The notes under the pieces were generated by a model that saw only the letters and a program-made list of their open reading frames with translations, did no database searches and was not told where the DNA came from. Position numbers and translations under genes: made by a program. Positions 23,113 to 34,999 of a stretch of 64,000 bases of DNA are shown here, one piece after another; within the stretch, counting starts at the first letter, position 1, and each line of letters begins with the position of its first letter. The stretch comes from Gossypium raimondii (Eukaryota; Streptophyta; Magnoliopsida; Malvales; Malvaceae). The stretch lies in contig NC_068576.1 in assembly GCF_025698545.1 (NCBI RefSeq), positions 57,510,094 to 57,574,093 on the forward strand, given 5' to 3'.

Positions 23113-24935
23113 TAAACACACTTGTTAGAGATTAGATAGTATACAATTTAAATGTACTTAAATTTATTTATCCTTTTTAATCTTTATAAATAACAAGTCA
23201 TATTCTTTTCAACATTTCACACATAAAATAGTGTCGATTCTGGTTTATATGAATTAAATATATTTACACAAATATGAAATTTTAATCATTTTACATTCTT
23301 TCATGATTTTTTCATAATTAATAATTCAATCGTTAATATAATTATATTTGATGGGTATGTAAATTTTCAAAATAATTTGAAGAAATAAATATTTGTAACT
23401 TTTACTTGTTTTGATTTTATTTTATATACAGTAGGTACAAAGTCCGCACAAATATATTGTTACAATTATTATTTGATAATTTAAGATATATTATAAAAAA
23501 AACATTTTATTTTGAAGAAAGAGACGGACAAAATAATTTCAGCAACAACCTTGAGGGTTTGTTGCAAAAGGATAGGTGTTATTCTCTCACTCTCTCTCTC
23601 TTTCTATATGCCCATATAGGATAGGCTAAAAGTATCATGGAAACAATTGAATTAAAAGTTAGATTGCATTCTGTTTATTCATTTAAAAATTAAATAATTC
23701 AGTCTTTACTCTTCATACGTTAAATCAAAAAGAAAATCGGTCGATGCACATCATGTATAATATATGATTATTCGATCAATTATACCATCTTTAACAAAGG
23801 GAATAGATGAAATTTTAACATAAATAACTAACTTGCTCTTTGATTTAACATGTAAAAATATATTTATTTATTTTTTGAGTAAATAGAGTAAAATATAATT
23901 TGACTCTTAATACGAGTATTCTCATAATAATTTTACCATAAAAGTAGGTAGTGAAAAAATAAATGAAATGATAATGATGATAGAAAATGTAAAGACCAAA
24001 ATAAAAAGGAGTGGGTAAAACGAGAACGTAGGGTTGAGTTTTGACACATTGGGACTTTGTTTAGGTAGGAAGAACTTAGAAGTAGGAGGAAATAAAATGG
24101 ACCTGGATAGTTTGTCCATAACTTAAAGGAAATAGGATCTAAAATCTTTGCTTAGATTAGAAAATAATACTTTAGATTTCTTTACCTAATTTGGAGAACC
24201 GTATATTTATTTTTTGTTATGTAAGACAATTTTAGCTGTGTGATATATTTCATTATTTTAACCTGTTTGTTTATATATTTTAGTGTTTTGATTATTTTAT
24301 TCAAGTGTTACTCATACAATATGTTATTAGATCATCATGAATTCTCCTGTCTACACATTTATTGATACATCTTCACAAAAAATTCTTAAAAAAATCAATT
24401 TTTTTTTGACAATCCTTAGTAGCCCGCCATTCGACCTACCAACGGCCGGTAGTCACCCAACTATTTTATTTATCTTTCCCCTCCTTTCCTTTCCCTATTC
24501 CTTTTTCCCATTTCTTTTCTCCACTACCTTCTTGTCCCATGTGGCTGGTTGGTCGGATGGCCGACTGTGCCCCTCGTAGCCATCACTCTCTTCCCTTTTC
24601 TCTTATTCTTCTTCCTTTCTTTTCATCTCATTCTTTTTTTCTTTTTTCCCTTTCATTCTCTCTCTTCGTCACCGAGGACTACCTAGTTGTCCAATGACCA
24701 CAACCCTTTGTCACTCACTTCTCATTTGTCTGATCTAGTCATTTTTTCGGTTAAAGGAGTTTTTTTTTTTCAAAATAAGAATCCCTTTCGAGTTGATGGT
24801 GGCTTAGGTTTTCTCAAGTCCATGGTAACTTATTTTCTTAAGCTCAACGAAGCTCGATTAAATCAAATCTGCAATGAATTATTTTTGCATATTTTATTTG
24901 ATTTCATATGTTTCACTAAAAAAGGAGATGATCAT
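23113..24935. other. gene-free spacer with MITE-like stretch
   Basis: AT-rich DNA. About 23610-23937 starts CTAAAAGTATCATGG and ends near CTCATAATAATTTTACC, resembling the terminal repeats of elements in introns at 36648 and 50912. A pyrimidine-rich tract (CTCTCT, TTTCCC) lies at 24470-24670. Two short reading frames at 24337-24579 and 24687-25043 have no recognisable domain and low-complexity content. Confidence 0.4.
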
Positions 24936-25597
24936 TGTTGGGGATCGACCCGTGTAAACGAAGAAAAAGAAAAGGTAGAAAAGATTGAACACATTTTTAC
25001 GTGGATAACTCATCCGAAAAGGATAAAAACTACGGGCAAATGAGGCTTTGACTTTTCATTAAATTAGTTAACAAACGAGAGTACAATATGAAGAAAATAA
25101 ATCTAAATGTACTAAACGTACATTATCTAAAACCTCGAATAGAAAGGCCCAACTCTCATAGAGCAAACTCGAAAATAAAACCCTAATTCTCATGAAGTTC
25201 TCTCAAAAGGGATACAAATTTCTCTCTATAGTTATCGTGAAAACTCTCACAAAAACTCGTCTGCGACTACATTTTGTCACCTCCAAAAGAAAAATCTTGT
25301 AGTACTACATCTTAAATTGGCCTTTCAAAACAGGGATATAATGCCCATTTAAATAGGCTAAGATTAAAGGTCTAATCATATTAAAATATTACTGGAGTAA
25401 TCAGAGTTTAGTTGCAAAAAAAAAAAAACAGAGTTTAACTAGGAGAATAAACTCGATTTATGTGAAGAACACGTCGCCACGTCGCAACATCCTCATTTGT
25501 ATTGTCATGACGTCGTTTGTCGTCACAACGTCTAAATATTTCTCATCGTAACATCATCATCTGTTCAGCCAAAAATACGAGGCACACCCCCACAACA
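24936..25597. mobile_element. solo LTR, copia-type
   Basis: This 662-bp unit begins TGTTGGGGATCGACCCGTG and ends ACACCCCCACAACA, giving the TGTTG...CAACA inverted termini common in plant copia LTRs. The flanking 5-mers are ATCAT (24931-24935) and ATTAT (25598-25602), one transition apart. No internal region is attached. Family assignment is by termini only. Confidence 0.65.
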
Positions 25598-26898
25598 ATT
25601 ATATTCAAATCCAACATGACATTCGTTTTTCTTTCTAACGTTTCATTTGTAACGATGGGCTCAAGTTAGGCTTATTTTCTTAGTATGGTTTGACTTTCAA
25701 TCAGACTTTTTGACCCTTTTGTGCTCCTTTCCATTTATTTTGAGAATTTTACATATTAATGAATTTCATTTTCGATTTTTTTTTATTTTTTGTTCACTGA
25801 TAGGCCAAATAATATGTCAAAAGCAACTATAACTAAAATGAAACTAATACAAAGTACAATCGACTTTATAATTAATAACTCCTATATTTATATAAATAAA
25901 TTAATAAATGTAATTATATAATGTAATTATATATTTTTATATTTATCATTATGTTAAATATATTTTATTTATATAAATAAAAGATAAATTTTAATTTTTT
26001 GAACAATATGAAATAAAAAATATAAATGTAAGTAAGAGAGAAATCAAACTTAGAACTCTAAGACAAAGCTACTAACATTTAATCATTTGTCCTAAGAAAC
26101 TAATATGTAAAAAGAACATGTGTTTTATAGAAAACATTTTCTGACATGAAGCATTTTCTGTTTCTCTCTCCAAAATTGTATTATTTTTCTAAATATAAAA
26201 AAATGACTTACTTTGTAAATTTAAATTCGGCCTTTTTTCCTAATTTTCTCATGTCTAGGAGTCAACTTGCGTTTTGCCTATTTTACTAAAAAAAATAGAT
26301 AAATTAATTTTTATACATTAGATCAAAGAGTCAATTAGTCTTTTCTGTTGCGCCGCTAACAAAATACTCGAATAATTATATAAGTTGTGTCATACGTAAC
26401 TTATTTTGATGTACAAGACTAATTTTTAATAATAAAAATGTATAACTTTTATAAAAAAAACTAATTTACTCGTTGATGCAATTTATAATAATTAAGAATT
26501 TTTAAATAGGAGTTAAAACGCAATTCCAGACGAAAGCATTTAAACAGTGGGCGTTAAAGCTTAACCACAAACTCAAACCGTACCTCCAATGCTGTCCTCC
26601 TGGTAGATATATGTTCTAAGAATAGATAAACCAATAATTCTATATTTAGATAATACATTCACAGATACGATACATGACGTGCAACATTCTCTTCCATAGG
26701 ATATTTGAACAGTGTCTAAATTGAAAATTGTGGCGTCTCCTACTCTTTAACTGCTGGCGCCGTTGTGGTGTGTGGCTCTAATCAAATATAATTGAGGCCA
26801 TATCCAACCGTCTGTAATTTTCCTAAATCCTCGGAATATTCTTGCTTTTTGAAACATAAGTGCTAGAAACTTTGATTTCAAAATTTTAAGAAGCAAAA
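25598..26898. other. intergenic, upstream of the UVR-ApaG gene
   Basis: AT-rich spacer with scattered MITE-like phrases such as TTAGATCAAAGAGTCAATTAGTC near 26320. The last 150-200 bp should be promoter and 5' leader of the gene starting at 26899. No exon is visible. Confidence 0.45.
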
Positions 26899-29800
26899 AT
26901 GCATTCGCTCAGCCTTAAGGTTTTTACTGATTTGAATTCCGCGGGGACGAGGAGGAGCTGTTTTCCGGCTCAGGTGGGTCGTGGATTGGTGGTTGATCAA
27001 AGGAGAAGGGTTGGATCGGGTTGTTGGGATCACGGCGGCGGTGCTGCTGGTCGGAAGTGTTGGGTAGTGAGTTGTGCGGTGGATGGCGGGAACGGTGGTG
27101 GCGGTGAGAGGCCGAGTTTGGACCCGAATCCGACTCAGAATCAGAGTTCTTTTTTATCTCGTAGCCAAACTTATGCGATGCTGAAACAGCAAATGGAGGT
27201 TGCTGCTAAATCAGAGGTCAGTTCTCTTTGTTCTTTTTTCTTTTTGTTTGAATTATAAAATTGAGGTATGAGATATTTGTTTGGGATTTTAGGATTACAA
27301 AGAAGCAGCTAGAATACGTGATTCTTTGAAAATATTCGAGGAAGAGGAACCTGTTTTGAGATTTAGGAGGTTGATCAAAGAGGCTGTTGCTGATGAAAGA
27401 TTTGAGGTATTTTTCCCCAACATTCTTAATCTTAATGCCTTCTCTTAGTTTGAACACAGATAGTATCATAGCTCTTAGTTTGAAATTCAGCATGAATGCA
27501 ACGAAATTTTGCTGAAGATATTGGAATTAACTGCTGCTTGCTGAACTATGCCTGTTTCATGCCATGCTCATACGAAACTGGATATAAATGACTTTCAATT
27601 CATTCAGGACATAAGCTCTTTCGAGATTCATTTCTACTCTAGTTACCTATACTTTTAAACGTAATCCACCCCCCCCCCCAAAAAAAAAAAGAAAAAATCT
27701 GTGTTCATTTCTAGCGTTAAGCAGTTGGAGATTATTTACGGTTATCAATCTTATATAGTTCACGTTTATGATAAACCTCTTTGACTCTGATGCCTTGCCT
27801 GGAATTCTTCAGGATGCTGCTAGATATCGTGATGAGTTGAAGGAAATTGCACCTCACTCTCTCCTGAAATGTTCAAGTGATGCAACAACCTTGGTATGAA
27901 ATTAGTCTAATTACCCGCTGCTGCTGTTGTTGTTTTCTAGAAGGATGTTACTATGACTTTAATTTTTTTTTCTACTCCCTGGAGGACTTAAATGGATTAG
28001 TTGATAAGTTGGGTTGTTTTTGAGCTCTATTAGCTGGATTTGACCTCCTTTGACTTTGTTTCTAAGATTTAGTTTGGTGTTAGTTTGTTGATTACCATTT
28101 TACTTTTGGGTGGGAGAAACAACAAGTGTTTGGATGAAAAAGCAAACATATGTCTGAGGATTTAGAAATAAATGTTTAGTGTGTTTAGATAGTAATTATA
28201 AGAAAGGGTAATTATTAGGGTAATAATTACAATGTCTTGTAATTACAACGTATTCTAATTTCATAGATGTGTTTACTTTACATAATATAATTACATCTTA
28301 AAAAAAAAAGATAGTCATCATGGTTAATTATCAATGTAATTTTCTCAATTCTTGACTCTTTATAAGAATTGAAGAATGTAATTGAAGTTCTCCAATCCGA
28401 TTATAAGTAATTATGATGATTTTCTGAACATACCACACATATGTAATTATAAATAATTACACTCAAAGCCTATTATTAGGCTGTTTTTAAACACACCCTT
28501 AAACTTTAATAAATAACAAAATAAACTTTTGCAACCACCCTTTCATCTGAATCTATTTACTTTTTAGGCTTTTCTTTTCATTTTAGATCTAGCGTGTTCT
28601 TTTATTTATTTATAACATAATTGAGAAAGTAAAAGATAAGCAGTACATGCAACAGAATGATAGATGAATGAATCCTTGACAAAATTAGTAATATTTTTGA
28701 ATTGTGAGATGTCTTTATTTAAGGTGTGATCGGATGCTGAAGTTTCATTTGCCCCAATTTGATAATATATCTTAAGATTGTCAAATTCCAACTTCTTTAT
28801 TTAAGGTGTGATCGGATGCTGAAGTTTCATTTGCCCCAACTTGATAATGTATCTTAGGATTGCCAAATTCCAACTTCTTTTGAGTAACTTGAGGTTGTTT
28901 TTTCTTTTCTATTACAAGGGGGACTACAACCTCAAGATAGGGGGAAATATTTTAGGTGTTGCGATTTGAATCCTGGACCTAGTGGATACTAGTACAGCTT
29001 CTTAAGGGTGATTGCATGCTAAAGTCTGGTTCCGACTTAAGATTACTTTTGATAACCATATGTTCATTGTTATGTTCTAAAATTATATTCTAGCTATAAG
29101 GGTGAATTTGGCGATTATTGTTGTCAAGAATCTAGATTTTTAAGTGAGATACTCTTCCTGTTTTGTTCCTTTTTCTAAAAAAAGAAAGAAATTTCTCTGA
29201 CCAAACTTGAAGTACTGTTTGTGGTCCTAATTCCTTCCCAAACAATTGGAGTACGGTCTGTAAGGTTTCTCCCACTAAGGCACTTTGCTTTGTGGTATCT
29301 ATTTCCATTCCTTTATTGGAAATTTTAATATGTTAATCTGCATCTATTAAGACAGCCAACAAAAGAAAAAAACTGCCAATCTGAGACAGATATATGGATA
29401 TTTCAGGGAATCAGAGTTCAAGTTAGGAGTGTGTATATAGAGGGGCGTAGTCTGCCCTCAAGAGGCCAGTACTTTTTCGCATACAGAATAAGAATAACCA
29501 ATAACTCAGATCGTCCAGTTCAGCTTCTCAGAAGGCACTGGATTATCACAGATGGCAATGGGAAAACTGAAAATGTTTGGTGAGTTGATAAACTATCTTC
29601 TTTGCTATCTTTTATGTCTCATTTTTAATATAGTTTAATTTCAGCCTTCTCCTTCCTTTGTTTGACAAGAATCGGATGGAACTTGGAAGTTATTTTATTC
29701 CTTAATATTCATAAAATCTTATCTTGTACCATTCTTTTACCGCAGGGGGATTGGAGTTATAGGCGAACAGCCAGTTATTCTTCCCAGAACAGGCTTCGAA

Positions 29801-30559
29801 TACTCATCGGCTTGCCCATTAAGCACTCCCAGCGGCAGAATGGTATGAGAGGCCTGCTCCTTATTTGCTTTCTTTCTCACTGGAAAAGATGCTTAATTTG
29901 GCTCTTACCTTTACAGGAGCACTAATCTTGATGTTTAATCATTACTTAATTCTAGGGTTTCAATCTGAATCGATACAATCCTATTTATTTTAGTTTGCAA
30001 TGAGTTGATAATCTGGGTAGAAAATAGTTGTGATTGACAGATAGACTGATAAACAGCGCAAAACATATCTTGTAATTTATTCATCATTTCCTATTGGTTG
30101 TGATTTGTACTTCAATTTTTTGAGCTGTACATAGATATTCTAACATAGCTGTAATGATAATCTTTCTTTGGCAATGGCCAACTGGTATGAGTCAAATTGC
30201 CTGACCCTAATCTAGTTTTTTGGTATTTTCTCCCCTTCACTGAGGGTGTGGAAGCTTAAATTCTGATGCAAATTACGAAGGGTCCATGTCCCGGTCCCTT
30301 GTATGCAATGCATGTCATTGTGAGCAAAGTTTGTGTCCATTTATTTCACTTTTGATACCCTTCTGTATCATGAAGTGACTCCAACTTTTTGGCCTACTTG
30401 GACTATAGTGCAAGAAGTTCTTATTTCCTCGGGTTCATTTCCATGCAGGAAGGAGACTTCGAGATGAAACACATCGACAGAGTAGGCTCACCAAGTTTCA
30501 ATGTAGCAATTGCCCCATTTTCACTCTCCACGCTAGGGGATGATGCCGATATCTTCTGA
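26899..30559 (+). CDS. UVR motif plus ApaG-domain protein, probably plastid
   Basis: Six exons (26899-27216, 27293-27406, 27813-27893, 29407-29579, 29746-29842, 30449-30559) encode 297 residues. Residues 1 to about 60 are rich in Arg, Ser and Gly and resemble a chloroplast transit peptide. Two UVR-type helical pairs follow: [20 protein letters not shown] at about 95-115 and [19 protein letters not shown] at about 136-155. From about residue 172 the ApaG (DUF525) fold begins, with [36 protein letters not shown] and [19 protein letters not shown] motifs mediate protein-protein contacts, as in UvrB/UvrC and ClpC partners; ApaG domains are small beta-sandwiches of uncertain role. No catalytic function can be assigned. 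Intron 3 carries a MITE and an 82-bp tandem duplication. Confidence 0.9.
27669..27690. repeat. poly(C)-poly(A) tract in intron 2
   Basis: Eleven C are followed by eleven A inside intron 2 of the UVR-ApaG gene. Such homopolymers are unusual in this AT-rich window; others lie at 45059-45074 and 61028-61041. Confidence 0.8.
28179..28498. mobile_element. Tourist-like (PIF/Harbinger) MITE in an intron
   Basis: This 320-bp insertion in intron 3 of the UVR-ApaG gene has terminal inverted repeats GTGTGTTTAG at the left and TTTAAACACACCC at the right. It is flanked by the trinucleotide TTA on both sides (28176-28178 and 28499-28501), as PIF/Harbinger elements target TWA. Its interior is full of TAATTAC/GTAATTA motifs. 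No coding capacity. Confidence 0.7.
28713..28876. repeat. 82-bp tandem duplication in intron 3
   Basis: Two near-identical 82-bp copies at 28713-28794 and 28795-28876 share CTTTATTTAAGGTGTGATCG and TGCTGAAGTTTCATTTGCCC, with a few transitions between them. They lie in intron 3 of the UVR-ApaG gene. Confidence 0.88.
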
Positions 30560-31253
30560 AATTCGACGCCACATTGTTACTTGAGAAGCAGAGTAACCAT
30601 ACCAGGTTATTTTCCAATTTAAGCTTCACTCTGTAAAGTACATCCTTTTTGTGATAATGTGTATATATATTGTTATGTAATGTAAGAGACTATATAGGTT
30701 AATAGTATAGTGTCATTTGAATTCTTGGAGAAATATAATAAACCAATGAAATGTATCTAAGCAAACCCTATACATGTCACCTAAGTAATTATTCATCATT
30801 CATGCTTTTGTATTGAAACTTGTTAGATATCCATCAACAACATGTATGTCACCTAAGTTAATACTAACCCGTCAGCAGCAAAGGTGTGATGTTTAGAATT
30901 GAAATGTGAAGGGTCGGTCCATTAATTCCGCAGCAAAAAACGGGGTGTTAGGTAGATAATTGGGTTGAAAACAGCGTTGTTGTGACCGGTGAGAGTGACC
31001 TTTCATGCTATTCTTCTTTGTTGGAGGTGACTAAATTCTAGACTCAAATGCTTCGTTATCATCCCATTTTTGTTATTTAAACGTGTTATGTCTTCACGTT
31101 CTTTAGCTTGGCTTCTAAATCAATCCACGACCATTTCGACTGTACATTTTTTTATTAGGTTTATATTTGTTGGAATATTATGGAGTAGAGTAAGCGTGCA
31201 GATATTGATAACGAGGATTGAGAGGGATTTTTTTGTTCTTATGTATGTTTTAG
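30560..31253. other. intergenic, 3' side of the UVR-ApaG gene
   Basis: Contains the likely 3' UTR of the UVR-ApaG gene, with AATAAACCAATGAAATG near 30728 as a candidate poly(A) signal region. No further gene is supported. Confidence 0.45.
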
Positions 31254-31675
31254 GGGTACACTAAAGTGGTCATCATCAAATTAGTAAAAATTGTCTTAGG
31301 TCACCCAATAATAAAAAGATACAAAATGATGATTTGATTATTCGACTTTTTTATTTTACTCAACAGTCTTTAAATTTCTAAGAGAAAGATAATTTGATAG
31401 CTTTTAAAATTGACATAATAGCAATTTTAACCTCGATATTTATAGACTGTGTTAATTTAGTTTTGATTCTAAAAAACTTACACTCCACATTTATACATTG
31501 TGTACTTTGATATTTTTTTTTGCAGTTTTACTTTTATTTGTAATATTGAGTGTTAACTTTAAAAAATGAGAAAAGACGAAAGTTATTATTTTAGATTTTC
31601 GAGTGGTTTCATTTTTGATATATATCCAATCAAATTTAGTTGATAAATTTATTTTTTAGTTTTTAGGTGAAAGGG
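31254..31675. mobile_element. partial foldback MITE
   Basis: It starts GGGTACACTAAAGTGG. Phrases such as GCAATTTTAACCTCGATATT, TTAGTTTTGATTCTAAAAAA and CAGTTTTACTTTTATTTG match the complete element at 32228-32897. Its inner segment matches the reverse complement of the interior of that element, so the two copies lie in opposite orientation. The second arm was not found, so this copy is incomplete. Confidence 0.55.
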
Positions 31676-32227
31676 TCTCGTGTTATTGTCTAGTTATTCT
31701 ATTAACCACGTCAATGTTTAATAACAAAAATAGATGAAACTTTTGACAGAAAAAATTAACTTACTTTTGATATAATATATAAAGATTAATTTACTTATTT
31801 TTTAAATAAGATAGGCAAAATATAATATAAGGGTTTTTATGTTATTTTTAGTGATTTTTTTTTGTATGAAAATGAAAGAAATGAAACAAGATTCCGCAAA
31901 TTTAGATAAGTTACAATGGCAAGTCATTGGTTTGTGCTTTTTGTAATGCTTGGATAGCACGTTTAATACTTTACACGTCCGTCAAAGCAACGAGTAGTAG
32001 TTACCCTCACCCTTTTTCTTTGGGGTTTTCACATCAAATCCCTATCCAATCCAATTATCAAAGTTCACCCCTTCAGTTTCCCTTTATTTGTTTCATTCCC
32101 CACATACCAATTTAATAACTGCTTGTATTTCTTTTATTTATTCATTGTTGCCCAAAAAGATGAGAAATTCTGTCTCTTACTTTTTGTCCCTTTTCTTTTC
32201 TTTTCTTTAATTTTATTAAAATATTTT
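31676..32227. other. spacer between two MITE copies
   Basis: AT-rich DNA with a degenerate repeat phrase near 31740-31810 (AGATGAAACTTTTGACAG, TTAATTTACTTATTTTTTAA). No coding exon. Confidence 0.4.
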
Positions 32228-32897
32228 GGGTAAACTAAATGGTATCACCCAATTATTGGTAAATTTCTTTTTGATCACTCAATTATGCAAAGTTACAAAA
32301 TAATCATTCAATTATTCTATGGTCTTTTGTCATTAAATGGCTAACGAAAAGATGACATGGTAACTTTTAAATTGGTATAATAACAATTTTAACCTCAATG
32401 TTTATATATTGTGCCGATTTAATTTTGATTCTAAAAAATTAACCCTCAACATTTACTCATTATATAATTTAGTCTTTTTTGTAATTTTATTTTTCTTTGT
32501 GACCTTTTAACTTAAAGAAATAAAAAAATTATCGTTAGATTTGGTTGAAAATATACCAAAAATGAAAATGTTAAAAATTCAAGATAATAATTTTATTTTT
32601 TCTTTTAAAATTATTACTCAATGTCACAATGAAAAGTAAAACTATAAAAGGACCAAATTATACAATATATATAAATGTTGAGGGCTAAAATTTTAAAATT
32701 AAGGCTAAGTTGACACAATATAAAAACATTGACAGTTAAAGTTGCTATTATATTAAATTAAAAAGTTGTTTATCTTTTCGATAAAGATTTAATGAATGGT
32801 GATTAAGAAAGAAAAATTAGATAGTTAAGTGATTATTTTGTAATATTTTATAGTTAGATTACGAAAAAAATTTGGTGTTTAGCCGTGTAAGTTACCC
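32228..32897. mobile_element. foldback MITE, Mutator-like
   Basis: This 670-bp element starts GGGTAAACTAAATGG and ends GTGTAAGTTACCC. Its long imperfect terminal inverted repeats include TAACAATTTTAACCTCAATG on one arm and the complement of it on the other. Flanking direct repeats AATATTTT at 32220-32227 and 32898-32905 fit a target duplication of 8-9 bp. No transposase. Confidence 0.75.
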
Positions 32898-34999
32898 AAT
32901 ATTTTTTTTATTAGATTGGGATTCAACGTATCCATTAAAATTGAAATCGCTCCAACATTATTATTTTTGTATGTATGAGATTGGAATCGAAAATTTTAGT
33001 TAAAGGGATACAAAAGCGGTTACTATTTAATGCGACAAGTATTGGTCGTAACATATATGTAGTTATACTTTCATAAAATGCATAAATTTCTATTTCTAGT
33101 ATTTGTAAGGTGAAAGAGGATTGTGGAGTAGGACCCATCCAGTTGCTCCAATCTTACGTTTTCAGAATGCAACCAATGCATGGATGACAAGTGTTTACAA
33201 CCGACATAGCTATGAATTATCCCCCAAAGGGGAAATGGAAGCTATGTGATTGTCAGGGAAACAAATAGGAGACCCCACTATAGTCAACTGCTTTCAACTA
33301 TCATGCATTTCTCATTGCCAAATGATTCTCACTTGAATATTTACATTTTCTCTCTCTTTTTTTTATTTAGAAAAAAACCTAACAATAATGCAAATAATAT
33401 GATTTCACATCTGAGACCATAAATATTTTTATCATCAGGTCAATACACGAGTTTAATATTTACATTTTTTAGCAATTAATATGATTTCACATCTGAGACC
33501 ATAAATACTTTAATTACACAAGTTTAATATTTACATTTTTAAATTATCTACCCTTATAATAAATACTTAAGTATATTTAAATATACTAATAATATTTAAC
33601 AATTTATTCTTTTAGAATCTTCTAGTAACTTGATAATTTTAAAACTAAAAACCATGTCTTAAATTAAAGAACTTATTTGTGATTATGAATTATAATTGTT
33701 TGGAAGAAATAAAATGTAAATTAAATTATTGGTAGGAGTGTTAATTGGCATGATTTAAGCAATAAAATCAACGGCCCTAATATATAGTCAAAAGAAAGGT
33801 TCATGACAAGTTATGGTAGCTCACATCACCGTACAATTCCCCCATTGGAGCAGCTTTGGCTTTATTCCTTTGAACAATATTGAGTTGATAAATCAGAACA
33901 CAGCACCTTTCACAAAGGCATCAAAAACAGGTTTCCAACACAAAATCCAAATATAATAGTGACACTTCCTCCCCTTCCCATCTCTCTGTCTTTTAATTTT
34001 CTAAATAAAAAAAAAAATCAAAGAATATTACTAAAAAGACTACACCAAAACATTGTAAATCCAACAATATAATATAAAAAAGCTTGCATGTCTGAGAATA
34101 TATAATATTTGCATGGAAATTTGGGATATAAGGAGTTTATTTCCCAAGAATTTATTTTGTTGGGTTATAAATTATTTAAGATGAAGAAAAGAGAAGCTTG
34201 CCCTCAAAGCACAGCACCCTTTATTTCTCCTTTCCCTCAAATTTAAATTTCTTCTTTCTCTTTAAGCAAGCAAGCAAAGCATCTCTTCTTACAAAACCCT
34301 TCCACATTTACTTGCTTTCCCTTGTAAGTATCAACTTTTCCTTTGCTTACACTGTATAGCTTCTGCTTTAACATTCATCAATTCTATATTGTAATATATT
34401 TCTCTGCAAAAACATTTTCTAAAGTTTGGAATCTCTGTCCAAAAGGCTCATGCATTAGTTAATGAGGTCAAATTCAAACTTGGGTAATGTTTTTTTTTTT
34501 TTTTTTCATTTGGTCTTCTTCTTCTCTCTGCTGGTTTTTGATGTTCATAAAGACTTGTTTTTTGTGGCTTTTCATGTGATTTCAGCTATTTTGTTGAATT
34601 TATGTTAAAGATCATTCTTTTATCATAAAAAGTTTTATGTTTTTTTCTTCACTGAAATTTATTTCAATGTTATAAAGCTGATTGTTAATTTGTTTCATTG
34701 GAGCTTTTAGTTGTTTCATGCATTCAATTCAGGTTTCTTTTACTAATTCCTTAATGAAATAAAACTATTTTTCTTTTTTTCCCTTCACAATATTTTCATG
34801 ACTTATTTTTAGCTTCTTTTAAAAATAAAATTCCATTTTTTTTCTTCTTCCTGTTCATCTTCTTTCTCTGGTTTTTTCCCCATAAAAACAATTTGAATAC
34901 AACAACCCATCTTTCAAATTCATTAGCAATAAACAGACAAGTATTTATTTAGTACAAAACAAAGAAAAACAACAGACAAGTAAATTAGTTGGTTTTACC
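32898..34999. other. intergenic, upstream of the membrane-protein gene
   Basis: AT-rich spacer. Positions 33396-33550 hold a degenerate tandem duplication with a period of about 82 bp (AATATGATTTCACATCTGAG in both copies). The segment 34190-34325 is pyrimidine-rich and ends CCCTTGTAAGTATC, a strong splice-donor match. The next gene may therefore have a non-coding first exon here and a leader intron ending before the ATG at 35000. Confidence 0.45.

Noticed and set aside
24337-25043. Two + strand frames of 80 and 118 codons
   Set aside because: Pyrimidine-rich low-complexity sequence running into a copia-type LTR; no homology recognised and no gene structure.
33396-33550. Period-82 direct repeats considered as a CRISPR-like array
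   Set aside because: Only two degenerate copies in a plant nuclear genome, so a simple tandem duplication.
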